From Prevotellaceae bacterium (lineage in GTDB: Bacteria; Bacteroidota; Bacteroidia; Bacteroidales; UBA932): a stretch of DNA of 12,671 bases. The position numbers and the translations under genes were made by a program. The notes beneath the pieces were generated by a model. The model ran no database searches. It was not told where the DNA came from and saw only the letters and a list, made by a program, of their open reading frames with translations. The stretch is from positions 1 to 12,671 of the forward strand of contig JAITHX010000136.1 in NCBI GenBank assembly GCA_031279735.1, written 5' to 3'. Shown piece after piece: positions 1 to 6,944 of this stretch. Numbering within the stretch: the first letter of the stretch is position 1; each line of letters starts with the position of its first letter.

Positions 1-1123
1 GTTCGGCATTGCACATGTCGGTAATCCCGATGAGATAGTCGCCCAGTGGAAACCCGAAGAACGTAATCTCCGTCTGGTTGGTTTCGTAAACTCGCTCCTT
101 GTTAAATTCTTCGGGGACATCCAGCATTTCGATTCTGTACGGAGCGGCACCGCCGTGAAGTTTAATCTCGAAAGGGTCGCCCGAACCATCGCAGTCGCTG
201 TATTCAGTGATAGTCGCGGACACACGGTTTTCATCCTTCTTCTGGATATTGACCGTAAATTCGGGCTCGACGTCATAGCTGTGACACCCGTCGACGATGC
301 TGATAACATATTCGCCTTCGGGCATGTTACCTATATACGGATACCCCGGACCGGTTACAAACTCGGTCTGTCCCCCGTATTCGGCGGGATGCTCCTTTAT
401 TTTGATCCTGTATGGAATGACGCCGTCTTTAACGTGGAAATAGACGCTGCCCGATATATGCGGGCAGGAATAGTTATTGATTGAATGCACGAATGTATTC
501 AGCGGAGAAATGACGATTTCGTCGATTTGCCTTCTGACAGTCGGAGGCGACGAACCGCAGGCATCGGTCAAGGTAATGTTGCAGAGGCCCGCCGACATTC
601 CGGATATTTCGTGTCGTCCCGGCGATTCGATGAGGAAAGTGAGAGTCTCCCCATTGTCGTTCGCCGTCATGATTTGGTATGGAGCGCGCCCGCCGATGAT
701 GTCAATGACAATACTGCCCTTCGTCACGCAGTCGTGAATAAAATTCGAGACACTAACCACATAGACATACGGTAAATGATACGTCGGATGAACGGTTACC
801 CGACCTCCCCGTGTTGCCGCCTGTTCGCCCTCGCAGGCAGCGTCGGCGACAATCTCATATTCGCCCGGCACCAGTCCGCTGAAATACGCGGTATTGTCCA
901 CCGTCCTTTCCGGCGACAGCTCAATCCCGCTCCCGGTTTTCAGCCTTACGATGCGTTGCGTGATCGGTTCCCCCGAAGAGGACAGCCTCACGACAATCTT
1001 CCCGTTACCGGGACAAGAAGCGTCGGTTACTTCAGTTTCAATGTCAAACGAGCATTGAGCATTCGCTGCTCCGAACGGCAGCATAAAGGAAATCAACAAA
1101 AGAATCAGTTCAATACGTTTCAT
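1..1123 (-). CDS. Secreted SprB-like repeat protein, 5' part (C-terminus beyond left edge)
   Basis: An uninterrupted frame of 374 codons runs from an ATG at 1123-1121 to the left edge with no stop, so the gene is partial. Residues 1-22 form a signal peptide (KR, a hydrophobic LILLLISFMLPFG core, then ANA before Q23). The rest consists of four repeats of about 88-95 residues. Each opens and closes with a cysteine about 60 residues apart: C37/C97, C132/C189, C220/C280 and C311/C371. Repeats 2-4 share a central G-x-x-PY-x-I motif (PY at 148-149, 237-238, 328-329), and each ends in a GEY-x-I or similar strand followed by D-x-C. This resembles SprB-type and Ig-like repeats of Bacteroidota surface proteins, many of which are exported by the type IX secretion system. 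A C-terminal T9SS domain would lie outside the window. The exact function (adhesin, surface or gliding protein) is unknown. It is divergent from the PAP2 gene. Confidence 0.85.
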   Translation of the reverse strand, partial: MKRIELILLLISFMLPFGAANAQCSFDIETEVTDASCPGNGKIVVRLSSSGEPITQRIVRLKTGSGIELSPERTVDNTAYFSGLVPGEYEIVADAACEGEQAATRGGRVTVHPTYHLPYVYVVSVSNFIHDCVTKGSIVIDIIGGRAPYQIMTANDNGETLTFLIESPGRHEISGMSAGLCNITLTDACGSSPPTVRRQIDEIVISPLNTFVHSINNYSCPHISGSVYFHVKDGVIPYRIKIKEHPAEYGGQTEFVTGPGYPYIGNMPEGEYVISIVDGCHSYDVEPEFTVNIQKKDENRVSATITEYSDCDGSGDPFEIKLHGGAAPYRIEMLDVPEEFNKERVYETNQTEITFFGFPLGDYLIGITDMCNAE

Positions 1124-1156
1124 GGCAAACACTGTTATATTTATTTGTTCATGTCG

Positions 1157-1164
1157 CAAAAGTA
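1157..1164 (-). promoter_or_regulatory. Candidate Bacteroidetes -7 box of the secreted repeat protein
   Basis: Read on the minus strand, this is TACTTTTG, an exact match to the Bacteroidetes primary-sigma -7 consensus TAnnTTTG. It lies 33 bases before the ATG at 1123, which would give an A-rich leader of about 25-30 bases without a Shine-Dalgarno sequence, as is usual in this phylum. I see no clear TTG at the expected -33 spacing, so this rests on the -7 element and its position. Confidence 0.4.
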
Positions 1165-1426
1165 CCGGTTTCTCAAACGCCGCGTATGTTAAATATGACT
1201 GTAAACTCAATTATTCTCTTAAATAACGAACCGCACTTTCAGTTTTACTTCAAGAGTGATTTGGACTGCCCGCGCGACACCTCCGTCCGCACTTCGGAAA
1301 TAAGACCGTGCAAACATTCCCGGTTTTCCGGCATCTTTTTATCACGCGGCAACAGGGCAAACAACATCATCTTACGCACGGACAAAGTTCACACGGGGTA
1401 CATTCCGGATTGTCGCGGATTCAATT

Positions 1427-1565
1427 CTGTCCGACGCGGGATTTTAACATGATTCAAAAGATTCGAAAGAATCAACCGGCAGCAGGCATTCGAGTCTGTC
1501 CGATACCTGTCGCCGGTATCCTCCTGCGAATCTTTTGAATCCTGTTAAAATCCCTGTTCAGACAG
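1427..1565. repeat. Long imperfect palindrome, MITE/REP-like element
   Basis: The left arm begins CTGTCCGACGCGGGATTTTA at 1427 and the right arm ends CCCTGTTCAGACAG at 1565. Over the outer 43 bases the two arms are complementary with about 7 mismatches, including an unbroken GATTCAAAAGATTCG block. A smaller nested hairpin, GATACC (1502-1507) with GGTATC (1515-1520), lies in the interior. There is no open frame for a transposase. Sequences of the type CTGTCTGAAC...GGATTTTAACAGGATTCAAAAGATTC occur as dispersed palindromes in several Bacteroidota genomes as far as I recall. I therefore infer a non-autonomous repeat element. Confidence 0.65.
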
Positions 1566-1643
1566 AAAGCGACAATTAGAATTGCCCCCCTTCATACGCA
1601 AGTATGCATCTGTGCGTTACATGCGTTACTTTTCATTTTTCCC

Positions 1644-1672
1644 GCAGCAGCGGATTTTTTTTCCGCTGTTGC
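1644..1672. repeat. Hairpin with 7-T loop
   Basis: GCAGCAGCGGA (1644-1654) pairs with TCCGCTGTTGC (1662-1672) at 10 of 11 positions around a loop of seven T. It is not followed by a T-tract, and no gene ends nearby (both flanking genes start here), so a terminator is unlikely. It may be another short palindromic repeat or part of a larger composite element. Confidence 0.4.
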
Positions 1673-1720
1673 CGGAACTTTGGAGTCGTCACGAAATAAC
1701 TTGACTTTTACTGTCACGTT

Positions 1721-1797
1721 GTGTTTTTTTACCGCAAAGGGCGCGAAGCCTTTGCGCCCCTTGCGAAGCCTTTGCGCTCTTTGCGGTAAAAAAACAC
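1721..1797. repeat. ACCGCAAAG-type palindromic repeat element
   Basis: The outer 24 bases (1721-1744, GTGTTTTTTTACCGCAAAGG and on) are complementary to 1774-1797 with a single mismatch. Between the arms a 15-base unit, GCGAAGCCTTTGCGC, occurs twice as a direct repeat (1743-1757 and 1763-1777, 20-base period). CTTTGCG/CGCAAAG modules of this kind are widespread dispersed repeats that give spurious Arg/Leu/Cys-rich small ORFs on both strands. The short open frames here on both strands are best explained that way. No transposase is present. Confidence 0.7.
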
Positions 1798-1894
1798 CGC
1801 AACGCGGTGAAGAACCTTCGCCATGCAGCAAAAAACTGCCGGTATTTTCGCAGAGAAACCGAAATAACTTACTTTTTAATTCTCAATTCAAAGC

Positions 1895-2803
1895 ATGAAG
1901 CGATTTAACGCCGTTGAAATACTCACATTCTTTTACGGGCTTCTGACTGCCGCCTATATTCTGGCGTTTTTTGTAAAAATAGATAATGCCGCAGAGCTGC
2001 TGCTCAACAGAGGGGCGATTTTCGCGGCATTGTTCCTGATTCGTCTGGCTGGGGAAAGATTTCCGAACAGGGCGACGGGATTTGTACGCTATGTGTTTCC
2101 GTTTGCCATGGTGAGCTATTGGTATCCGGAGACGTATTATCTGAACGAGGGAGTGCTGGTGTCGAATCTCGACTGGGTGTTCGACGCTGCCGACAGGCGG
2201 CTGTTCGGATGTTCGCCGGCAATGGAGTTTTCGGCGCGCTGCCCGTCGCCTCTGATGTCGGAACTGATGTACTTCGGCTATTTTTCCTATTTTCTGATAT
2301 TCCTCCTGCTGTTCGCATCGCTGTATTTCAGGCGAAGCGCGGCGGCGGAACGGGCGATGTTCGTCACTCTGTGTTCGTTTTTCCTGTTTTATCTGATATT
2401 CGTATTTGTGCCGGTAAAGGGTCCGCAGTTTCATTATCCGGCGGCGGATGTCGGCGTGCCGGAGGGCTATTTCTTCTCTTCGCTGATGCGCTCGATTCAG
2501 GCTTCGGGCGAAAAACCCACCGGAGCATTTCCGAGTTCGCATGTGGGAATGACGCTGATTGCCCTCGCTTTCATCCGCCGGTATCTGCAACGGCTGTTTC
2601 TTCCGGTTCTGCCCGTCGCGGCGGCGCTCACGGCATCGACAGTCTATATCAAAGCGCATTATCTGACGGACGTCGTCGCGGCGTTCGTCGCGGCGCCGGC
2701 GCTGTTTGTCCTGTCGGGCGTGATTTTCGGAGTGTTCAAAGGATGGAACTTCGCGTCATATCCTTCAGCTCCTTCCACAGACGCGAAACGGGAAGCCCCA
2801 TAA
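1895..2803 (+). CDS. PAP2-superfamily integral membrane phosphatase/phosphotransferase
   Basis: 302 residues with about six hydrophobic membrane segments (roughly 8-27, 41-52, 125-145, 156-174, 234-250, 260-281). The PAP2 (type 2 phosphatidic acid phosphatase) signature is visible: C1 is a divergent K175-GPQFH-YP (K-x5-YP rather than K-x6-RP), C2 is PSSH at 213-216, and C3 is YIKAHYLTD with H255 and D259. The two histidines and the aspartate form the expected catalytic triad of this family. Family members act at the membrane on lipid phosphates, undecaprenyl-PP, lipid A or inositol-phosphate lipids, and the substrate cannot be read from the sequence. The long N-terminal extension and the AFPSSHVGMT context recall the phosphotransferase-like (inositolphosphoryl) branch, but that is a guess. 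The ATG at 1895 is the first start of the frame. The 3' end overlaps the convergent maf gene by 68 bases. Confidence 0.85.
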   Translation: MKRFNAVEILTFFYGLLTAAYILAFFVKIDNAAELLLNRGAIFAALFLIRLAGERFPNRATGFVRYVFPFAMVSYWYPETYYLNEGVLVSNLDWVFDAADRRLFGCSPAMEFSARCPSPLMSELMYFGYFSYFLIFLLLFASLYFRRSAAAERAMFVTLCSFFLFYLIFVFVPVKGPQFHYPAADVGVPEGYFFSSLMRSIQASGEKPTGAFPSSHVGMTLIALAFIRRYLQRLFLPVLPVAAALTASTVYIKAHYLTDVVAAFVAAPALFVLSGVIFGVFKGWNFASYPSAPSTDAKREAP

Positions 2804-3323
2804 CATTGCAGTACGAACCTTCAATGCGTTCGACGGCAACGTAACCTATCCATTCCTGCACTCCGTAGGCTCCAGCCTTGTCCAGAGGCGAATATCGGGA
2901 CACGTAATAGTCTATCTCTTCATCGGTCAGCTGCGCGAAATACACCGACGAGCTTTCGCAGAACACTCGTCGTTCGCGCGCGCTTCGCAAACAAACTCCG
3001 GTGACCACTTCATGTCTGTTGCCGGAAAGCGCGGCGAGCATACGCGCCGCATCGTCGGCGTCGCGCGGTTTGCCGAGCAGCTCTCCCCGAAACAGTACCA
3101 TAGTATCCGCCGTGACGAGTATTTCATTTTCCAGAAGCGTGCGCGGGTATGCATCCGATTTCTTCTCCGCAATAAACATCACTCCTGCTTCCGGCTCCAG
3201 CCCCGCAGGACAGGTTTCGTCACATTCGCAGTCTGCCGCCGTCTCGACGGGCAAATCCAATCCCTTCAGCAACTCCCTGCGGCGGGGAGAACGCGAGGAC
3301 AAAATAATGCGATAGTTATACAT
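2736..3323 (-). CDS. maf: Maf-family nucleoside triphosphate pyrophosphatase
   Basis: 195 residues, typical of the family. The Maf motifs are all present: SRSPRR at 10-15 (substrate and phosphate binding), TADT with catalytic-base candidate D73, GKPRDADDAARMLAALSGNR from 84 with the following H-E-V-V-T-G-V, and DKAGAYGVQ at 148-156, then GSYCNVMGLP. The Q of GVQ and the overall pattern place it with the YhdE-type dTTP/UTP pyrophosphatases, which hydrolyse (d)NTPs including modified pyrimidines to NMP and PPi in the cytoplasm. The start ATG overlaps the stop of the upstream aminopeptidase gene by 8 bases (ATGTATAA), so translation is probably coupled. The 3' end runs 68 bases into the convergent PAP2 gene. 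Confidence 0.93.
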   Translation of the reverse strand: MYNYRIILSSRSPRRRELLKGLDLPVETAADCECDETCPAGLEPEAGVMFIAEKKSDAYPRTLLENEILVTADTMVLFRGELLGKPRDADDAARMLAALSGNRHEVVTGVCLRSARERRVFCESSSVYFAQLTDEEIDYYVSRYSPLDKAGAYGVQEWIGYVAVERIEGSYCNVMGLPVSRLWKELKDMTRSSIL

Positions 3324-5043
3324 TTGTTATACTGTCAAGAATTTTACGGCAATTTTCATTGTAACCGCTAATAAATTCAATTTCCGCGTCGGTCATCATT
3401 TCCGGAATTACGGGTGCGGTGTCGATGGGACACACAGTCAGCGTTTCAAACGAGAGAAACGAGCCGAACTCCGTTTCGCTGTGACGGCGACACGCAAGAA
3501 GATTCTCTATCCGTATTCCGTACTTTCCTTCTAAATACACAGCCGGCTCGTTCGACACTACCATGCCGGGCATTATGGGGGTCGGATTGTATTCAGCCCT
3601 GATGCTTTGCGGTCCTTCGTGAACGTTGAGGATGTGACCTACTCCGTGGCCGGTGCCGTGGCTGTAATTCAGTCCGTGTTCCCAGAGCGGTCGTCGTGCC
3701 GCCATGTCGAGCTGTGTTCCGCATGTGCCTTCCGGGAACACCATCGTGCTTAATCCTATCATGCCCTTCAACACAAGAGTGTAGTGTGCGCGCTCTTCGC
3801 GCGAGGGGTTTCCGAAGTGAAAAGTTCTGGTGACGTCGGTGGTGCCGGTGGCGTACTGACCGCCCGAATCCAGAAGGAAAAAGGAATCGCGACGAATCAT
3901 TGCGCAGGAATCGGCGGCGGGGCGATAGTGCGGCATGGCGGCGTTGGCTCCGTATGCGGCGATGGTGCCGAAACTCGGTCCGATGTATTCCGGCGAGGCT
4001 TCGCGACGGAAGATTTCGAGCTGCTGCGCGGCTTCGGCTTCGCTGGCGCCGCCGGAATCCATCGCGTCGGTCAGCCAGCGTATGAATCGGGTCAGCGCCG
4101 CGCCCTCCGCAATCATGCAGCGACGGAATCCGGCGAGTTCGGTCTCGTTCTTCACCGCTTTCATGGCGGCGGGCGTCGCTTCGGGGCGGGTCTCTTCTCT
4201 GAGCGCGGCGCTCGAGCGGCGCAGAATTTCGAACAGCGCAAAGTCAGTCCTGTCGGGTTCCGCCGCCGCCCTGCGCGCGGCTACTGCCGATGCCGCATAA
4301 TTCGCGAACTCCGTATATGGCATCAGCTCAATTCCGTCGGCTTCGAGCGCGGCGGCATCGGCGGCGGATATTTCGGCAGCCAAAAACAGTCGAACGCGAG
4401 GATAGTCTATCAGCAGCCGGGCGACAGGCACGGGACAGTATCCGCCGGCTGTTGCCCGGATGTTCAGCAGCCACGCGATGTCGTCGAGCGCGGAAACGAC
4501 CCGTATTTCCCCCTTCTCCGACCATGCCGCGAGACGAGCGAGCTTTTCGCGCCGGCTTTCTCCGGCAACAGCAGCGTCTAACAGAAACACCTTCGCCGCT
4601 GCGGGCGAAGCGAGTCCGAATCCGGCAAACAGCGCTCCGGCATCCTTCGCGATTCGCGGCGCCAGGCTGTCGCGCATCTTGGCGAACGCGGTTGCCGACA
4701 TTCGTCTTGCGTCGAAACCAACCGCAGCATCCGGCGCCGTGAGTTCGATAATCCCGCGTTCCTGAGCGCGAGAGCTGCCGGCTGCAAGCAGAACCGACAT
4801 TTCAGTATCGCGCAATTTTTCTTTCGCCATCACATAGTAGCGCGAATCGACCGTCAGCGCCGACTTGTCCGCCGTCACAACAAGGAGTCCCGCCGAAGCG
4901 CCGACTCCGGAAAAATACTTGAGATAGTCGGGATATTCGACGGCATTAACTCCGAGATGCGGGTCGATGCCGGTTATCGCAACGGCATCGAAACCCGCCG
5001 CCTTCATCCTTGCTCTCAAAATAATCAATCGTTCAGTGTTCAT
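3316..5043 (-). CDS. Xaa-Pro aminopeptidase (aminopeptidase P, M24B)
   Basis: 575 residues, the length of three-domain, XPNPEP1-type aminopeptidase P. Two creatinase-like N-terminal domains (about 1-150 and 160-300) precede a pita-bread catalytic domain. All five dimetal ligands can be picked out: D392 (LDSGGQY), D403 (TTDVTRT), H466 (SHGTGHGVGH), E499 (SNEPAVY) and E513 (GIRIENL). The proton-shuttle histidine region NVHEGP follows at 473-478. The enzyme removes the N-terminal residue from peptides with proline in second position. No signal peptide is seen, so it is probably cytoplasmic. The GC-rich codon use matches the core genes. It overlaps maf downstream and lies 29 bases after the AT-rich endonuclease gene. 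Confidence 0.95.
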   Translation of the reverse strand: MNTERLIILRARMKAAGFDAVAITGIDPHLGVNAVEYPDYLKYFSGVGASAGLLVVTADKSALTVDSRYYVMAKEKLRDTEMSVLLAAGSSRAQERGIIELTAPDAAVGFDARRMSATAFAKMRDSLAPRIAKDAGALFAGFGLASPAAAKVFLLDAAVAGESRREKLARLAAWSEKGEIRVVSALDDIAWLLNIRATAGGYCPVPVARLLIDYPRVRLFLAAEISAADAAALEADGIELMPYTEFANYAASAVAARRAAAEPDRTDFALFEILRRSSAALREETRPEATPAAMKAVKNETELAGFRRCMIAEGAALTRFIRWLTDAMDSGGASEAEAAQQLEIFRREASPEYIGPSFGTIAAYGANAAMPHYRPAADSCAMIRRDSFFLLDSGGQYATGTTDVTRTFHFGNPSREERAHYTLVLKGMIGLSTMVFPEGTCGTQLDMAARRPLWEHGLNYSHGTGHGVGHILNVHEGPQSIRAEYNPTPIMPGMVVSNEPAVYLEGKYGIRIENLLACRRHSETEFGSFLSFETLTVCPIDTAPVIPEMMTDAEIEFISGYNENCRKILDSITNV

Positions 5044-5046
5044 TGC

Positions 5047-5085
5047 ACATTATAATTTTCAACTTTCAATTTTCAACTAATTATA
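5047..5085. repeat. AT-rich TTTTCAA-type short repeat between endonuclease and aminopeptidase genes
   Basis: The 29-base gap between the two minus-strand genes consists largely of a repeated TTTCAA unit (TTTTCAACTTTCAATTTTCA occurs from about 5056). This low-complexity filler is common at gene starts in Bacteroidota. The endonuclease stop codon (5075-5073) lies inside it. It may mark the edge of the acquired segment. No flanking target-site duplication was recognised. Confidence 0.35.
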
Positions 5086-5702
5086 TCATCTTGTTCAATC
5101 CCTAAAATTAAAAGAGGAACTGGAGGATTATTTCTGCCGTGTCTTAAAACATTGTAAACTTCGCCTTCGTAATATGCAATTCCGCTACTCATTTGCGATT
5201 GCATTTTCTTTGTTGGCAAAACTTCAATTCCAAGGTTTATCACTCCGCCCGAATAGAAAAGCAAATGTTTTACAAAAAGGTCAAATGCTACAAAGGCATA
5301 TTTGCCGAATTGAACTTCAACGGCAATCTGATCTTTTAAAAAATCTATTTGCTTGCAGGACGAGAGCGGCGTTTGAATACCTTTTGAAATTAAAAATTCT
5401 TTCTGTTTGTCGTATGGCAGCATAATTAATTCCGGAAAAATTTTCCGGTCAGTTGTTATGTAATATTGATAACGGCTTTCATTCCAGCCAAGTTCGTTGA
5501 ATTTATCATGAAAAGTTTTATTCAGTCCAACCGGGCTATAAAGCAACTTCCCCGTCATAGTTTTCTCCTGACTTTCCTTAGTCAGAAACTTTGACGCATC
5601 AATGCTTTGAATAGTGTCAACAATTTCTTTGTAAAGTTCTTTATGATGAACAATGAGATATTCTTCTCCGTTCAAATGCGAATATTTCAGGGCTATTTTC
5701 AT
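5073..5702 (-). CDS. BglII/BstYI-family type II restriction endonuclease
   Basis: 209 residues, close to BglII (223) and BstYI (about 200). The diagnostic segment is IDFLKDQIAVEVQFGKYAF at 119-137. It aligns with the BglII active site, whose catalytic residues are Asp84, Glu93 and Gln95, giving D120, E129 and Q131 here with identical spacing. The later part (YYEGEVYNVLRHGRNNPPVP, then LLILGIE) also follows the family pattern. The protein should be a homodimeric, Mg-dependent enzyme cutting foreign DNA that lacks the cognate methylation. The recognition site cannot be deduced; BglII and BstYI themselves recognise AGATCT and RGATCY. It follows the methyltransferase gene by 10 bases on the same strand. 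Its AT-rich composition sets it apart from its GC-rich neighbours and points to acquisition. Confidence 0.88.
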   Translation of the reverse strand: MKIALKYSHLNGEEYLIVHHKELYKEIVDTIQSIDASKFLTKESQEKTMTGKLLYSPVGLNKTFHDKFNELGWNESRYQYYITTDRKIFPELIMLPYDKQKEFLISKGIQTPLSSCKQIDFLKDQIAVEVQFGKYAFVAFDLFVKHLLFYSGGVINLGIEVLPTKKMQSQMSSGIAYYEGEVYNVLRHGRNNPPVPLLILGIEQDDIIS

Positions 5703-5712
5703 TTCTGACGAT

Positions 5713-6684
5713 CTATTCCGTTATATTTCCATCAACATTTTTCAATTCAAGATGCAGCCATTCTTTAGGCACCTGAGAAACTTTATCATTGCCGGACGGC
5801 TTGTGAACAGGTTTATTTATAGGTCTGATTTTTAATTTGCCTTCGTTAAAGTCAATAATTCTTTGTTTGGCAATGTCGCAATATTCTTTCTCCTTTTCAA
5901 TTCCCACAACGTTCCTATTGTTTTTAACTGCGGCAATCACTGTTGACCCGACACCCGCATAAGGGTCAAGCACCCAGCTTTTTTCATTTGTTAATGCAAG
6001 AACGCATCTTTCAACTAATTCAATCGGGAACTGGCAAGGATGCTCTGTTTTTTCCGGGTGATTCGATTTAACGTTCGGTATATCCCACATTGCCGTTTCC
6101 CAATCGTTAGCAATAATTACCCAGATGTCGCTGGGATTTTTGCCAAGAGGATTACCCGACGGCAATCCTTTTTTTTCTCCTTTAAAATGAAGTTTGCCGG
6201 GGTATTTTGAGGGTATTCTCACATTGTCGAGATTGAATATATAATCATTTGTTTTGCTGAACCATAAAATTGTTTCGTATCTGCCGCTAAATCTTTTTGA
6301 AGCGTGCAATCCGTGTCCGAAGTGCCAAATAATTCTGTTGCGTAATTTCAACTTGTGTTTTTTGAAAATCTGATAATAATAAATATCCAACGGGAAAACT
6401 TCTCCTTTGTCAACATAGTTTCCAACTTGCCAGCAAAGATTTCCTTTGTCCGACAGGGTTCTTACAAGTTCATTTATTATTTCCTCCTGCGTCTCCAGAT
6501 AATTTTCAATACTTGTCTTTGTTTCATACGATTTCCCGACATTGTACGGCGGCGAAGTGATTATCAGGTCAAATTTTCCATTTTCGATTTTTTTTAAAAC
6601 CGAAAGGCTGTCGCCGTTGACAATCTGATGTGAAACATCAGGGCTGATATGTTCAAATAGAGATTCTTTTACTTTTACTTTCAT
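5713..6684 (-). CDS. Type II DNA methyltransferase, beta class (N4-cytosine or N6-adenine)
   Basis: 323 residues. Catalytic motif IV, TSPPYN, lies near the N-terminus (43-48). The AdoMet-binding region comes late: TEHPCQFP at 213-220 (motif X) and LDPYAGVGST at 239-248 (motif I), followed by VVGIEKEKEYCDIA (motif II). The order IV-X-I defines the beta class. SPPY rather than DPPY favours N4-cytosine methylation, as in M.BglII, but N6-adenine cannot be excluded. It should protect host sites from the endonuclease 10 bases downstream. The C-terminal tail after about 285 is lysine-rich and not conserved in general. The gene is markedly AT-rich: 6241-6300 has 18 G/C of 60, against 40 of 60 at 4261-4320 in the aminopeptidase gene. 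Confidence 0.9.
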   Translation of the reverse strand: MKVKVKESLFEHISPDVSHQIVNGDSLSVLKKIENGKFDLIITSPPYNVGKSYETKTSIENYLETQEEIINELVRTLSDKGNLCWQVGNYVDKGEVFPLDIYYYQIFKKHKLKLRNRIIWHFGHGLHASKRFSGRYETILWFSKTNDYIFNLDNVRIPSKYPGKLHFKGEKKGLPSGNPLGKNPSDIWVIIANDWETAMWDIPNVKSNHPEKTEHPCQFPIELVERCVLALTNEKSWVLDPYAGVGSTVIAAVKNNRNVVGIEKEKEYCDIAKQRIIDFNEGKLKIRPINKPVHKPSGNDKVSQVPKEWLHLELKNVDGNITE

Positions 6685-6736
6685 TCTATGATTTTATTTC
6701 TTTTTTTATTACAGACAAAATCGCCTTGATTCGGCG

Positions 6737-6744
6737 CAAAGATA
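6737..6744 (-). promoter_or_regulatory. Candidate -7 box of the restriction-modification operon
   Basis: The minus strand reads TATCTTTG, an exact TAnnTTTG match, 53 bases before the methyltransferase ATG. The predicted leader begins with a short hairpin (CGCC GAATCAA GGCG, 6722-6736), followed by an A-rich stretch. No convincing -33 TTG is visible at the usual spacing. Confidence 0.4.
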
Positions 6745-6944
6745 CTCTTTTTAACCGACAGAAGAGATTATCGGCTGAAGCGGGTGCAATTTTTCGGGAA
6801 CGATAGTTGTTTATAGGGTGTGGAGTCATTCGGGGCTGCAAGTTCCGAATCAGGTTAAGAAGCTGAACATATCCGAATTAATCGGGATAGGTTCCGGCTG
6901 AAACGGGCTTCGATAAATAAGAATAAGAAAATGAAAATGTTATT

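Larger units (their letters stand above)
1124..1894. other. Gene-free divergent intergenic region with palindromic elements
   Basis: 771 bases separate the divergent starts at 1123 (minus) and 1895 (plus). No open frame here has recognisable protein character. The right half holds three separate palindromic elements (1427-1565, 1644-1672, 1721-1797) and a small hairpin at 1795-1809 (CACCGC AAC GCGGTG). Apart from the -7 box, I see no gene, tRNA or other structure between about 1165 and 1426. Confidence 0.7.

Noticed and set aside
155..1192. Several plus-strand small open frames
   Set aside because: They lie opposite a continuous minus-strand frame with signal peptide and regular repeats; the minus-strand gene explains the region.
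1427..1565. CRISPR array or intrinsic terminator
   Set aside because: There are no regularly spaced identical repeats, and no gene ends at this site; the two arms are inverted, not direct, repeats.
1843..1877. Promoter for the PAP2 gene (TATTTTCG at 1843 or TACTTTTT at 1870)
   Set aside because: Each has a mismatch to TAnnTTTG and lacks a -33 TTG; neither is good enough to annotate.
1592..1898. Small open frames on both strands over the ACCGCAAAG repeat
   Set aside because: Their low-complexity Leu/Arg/Cys sequences come from the palindromic repeat; there is no leader or domain.
3784..4581. Open frame of 265 codons on the plus strand inside the aminopeptidase gene
   Set aside because: The Gly/Arg-rich product without motifs is opposite a complete M24B enzyme with all five metal ligands; it is a shadow frame.
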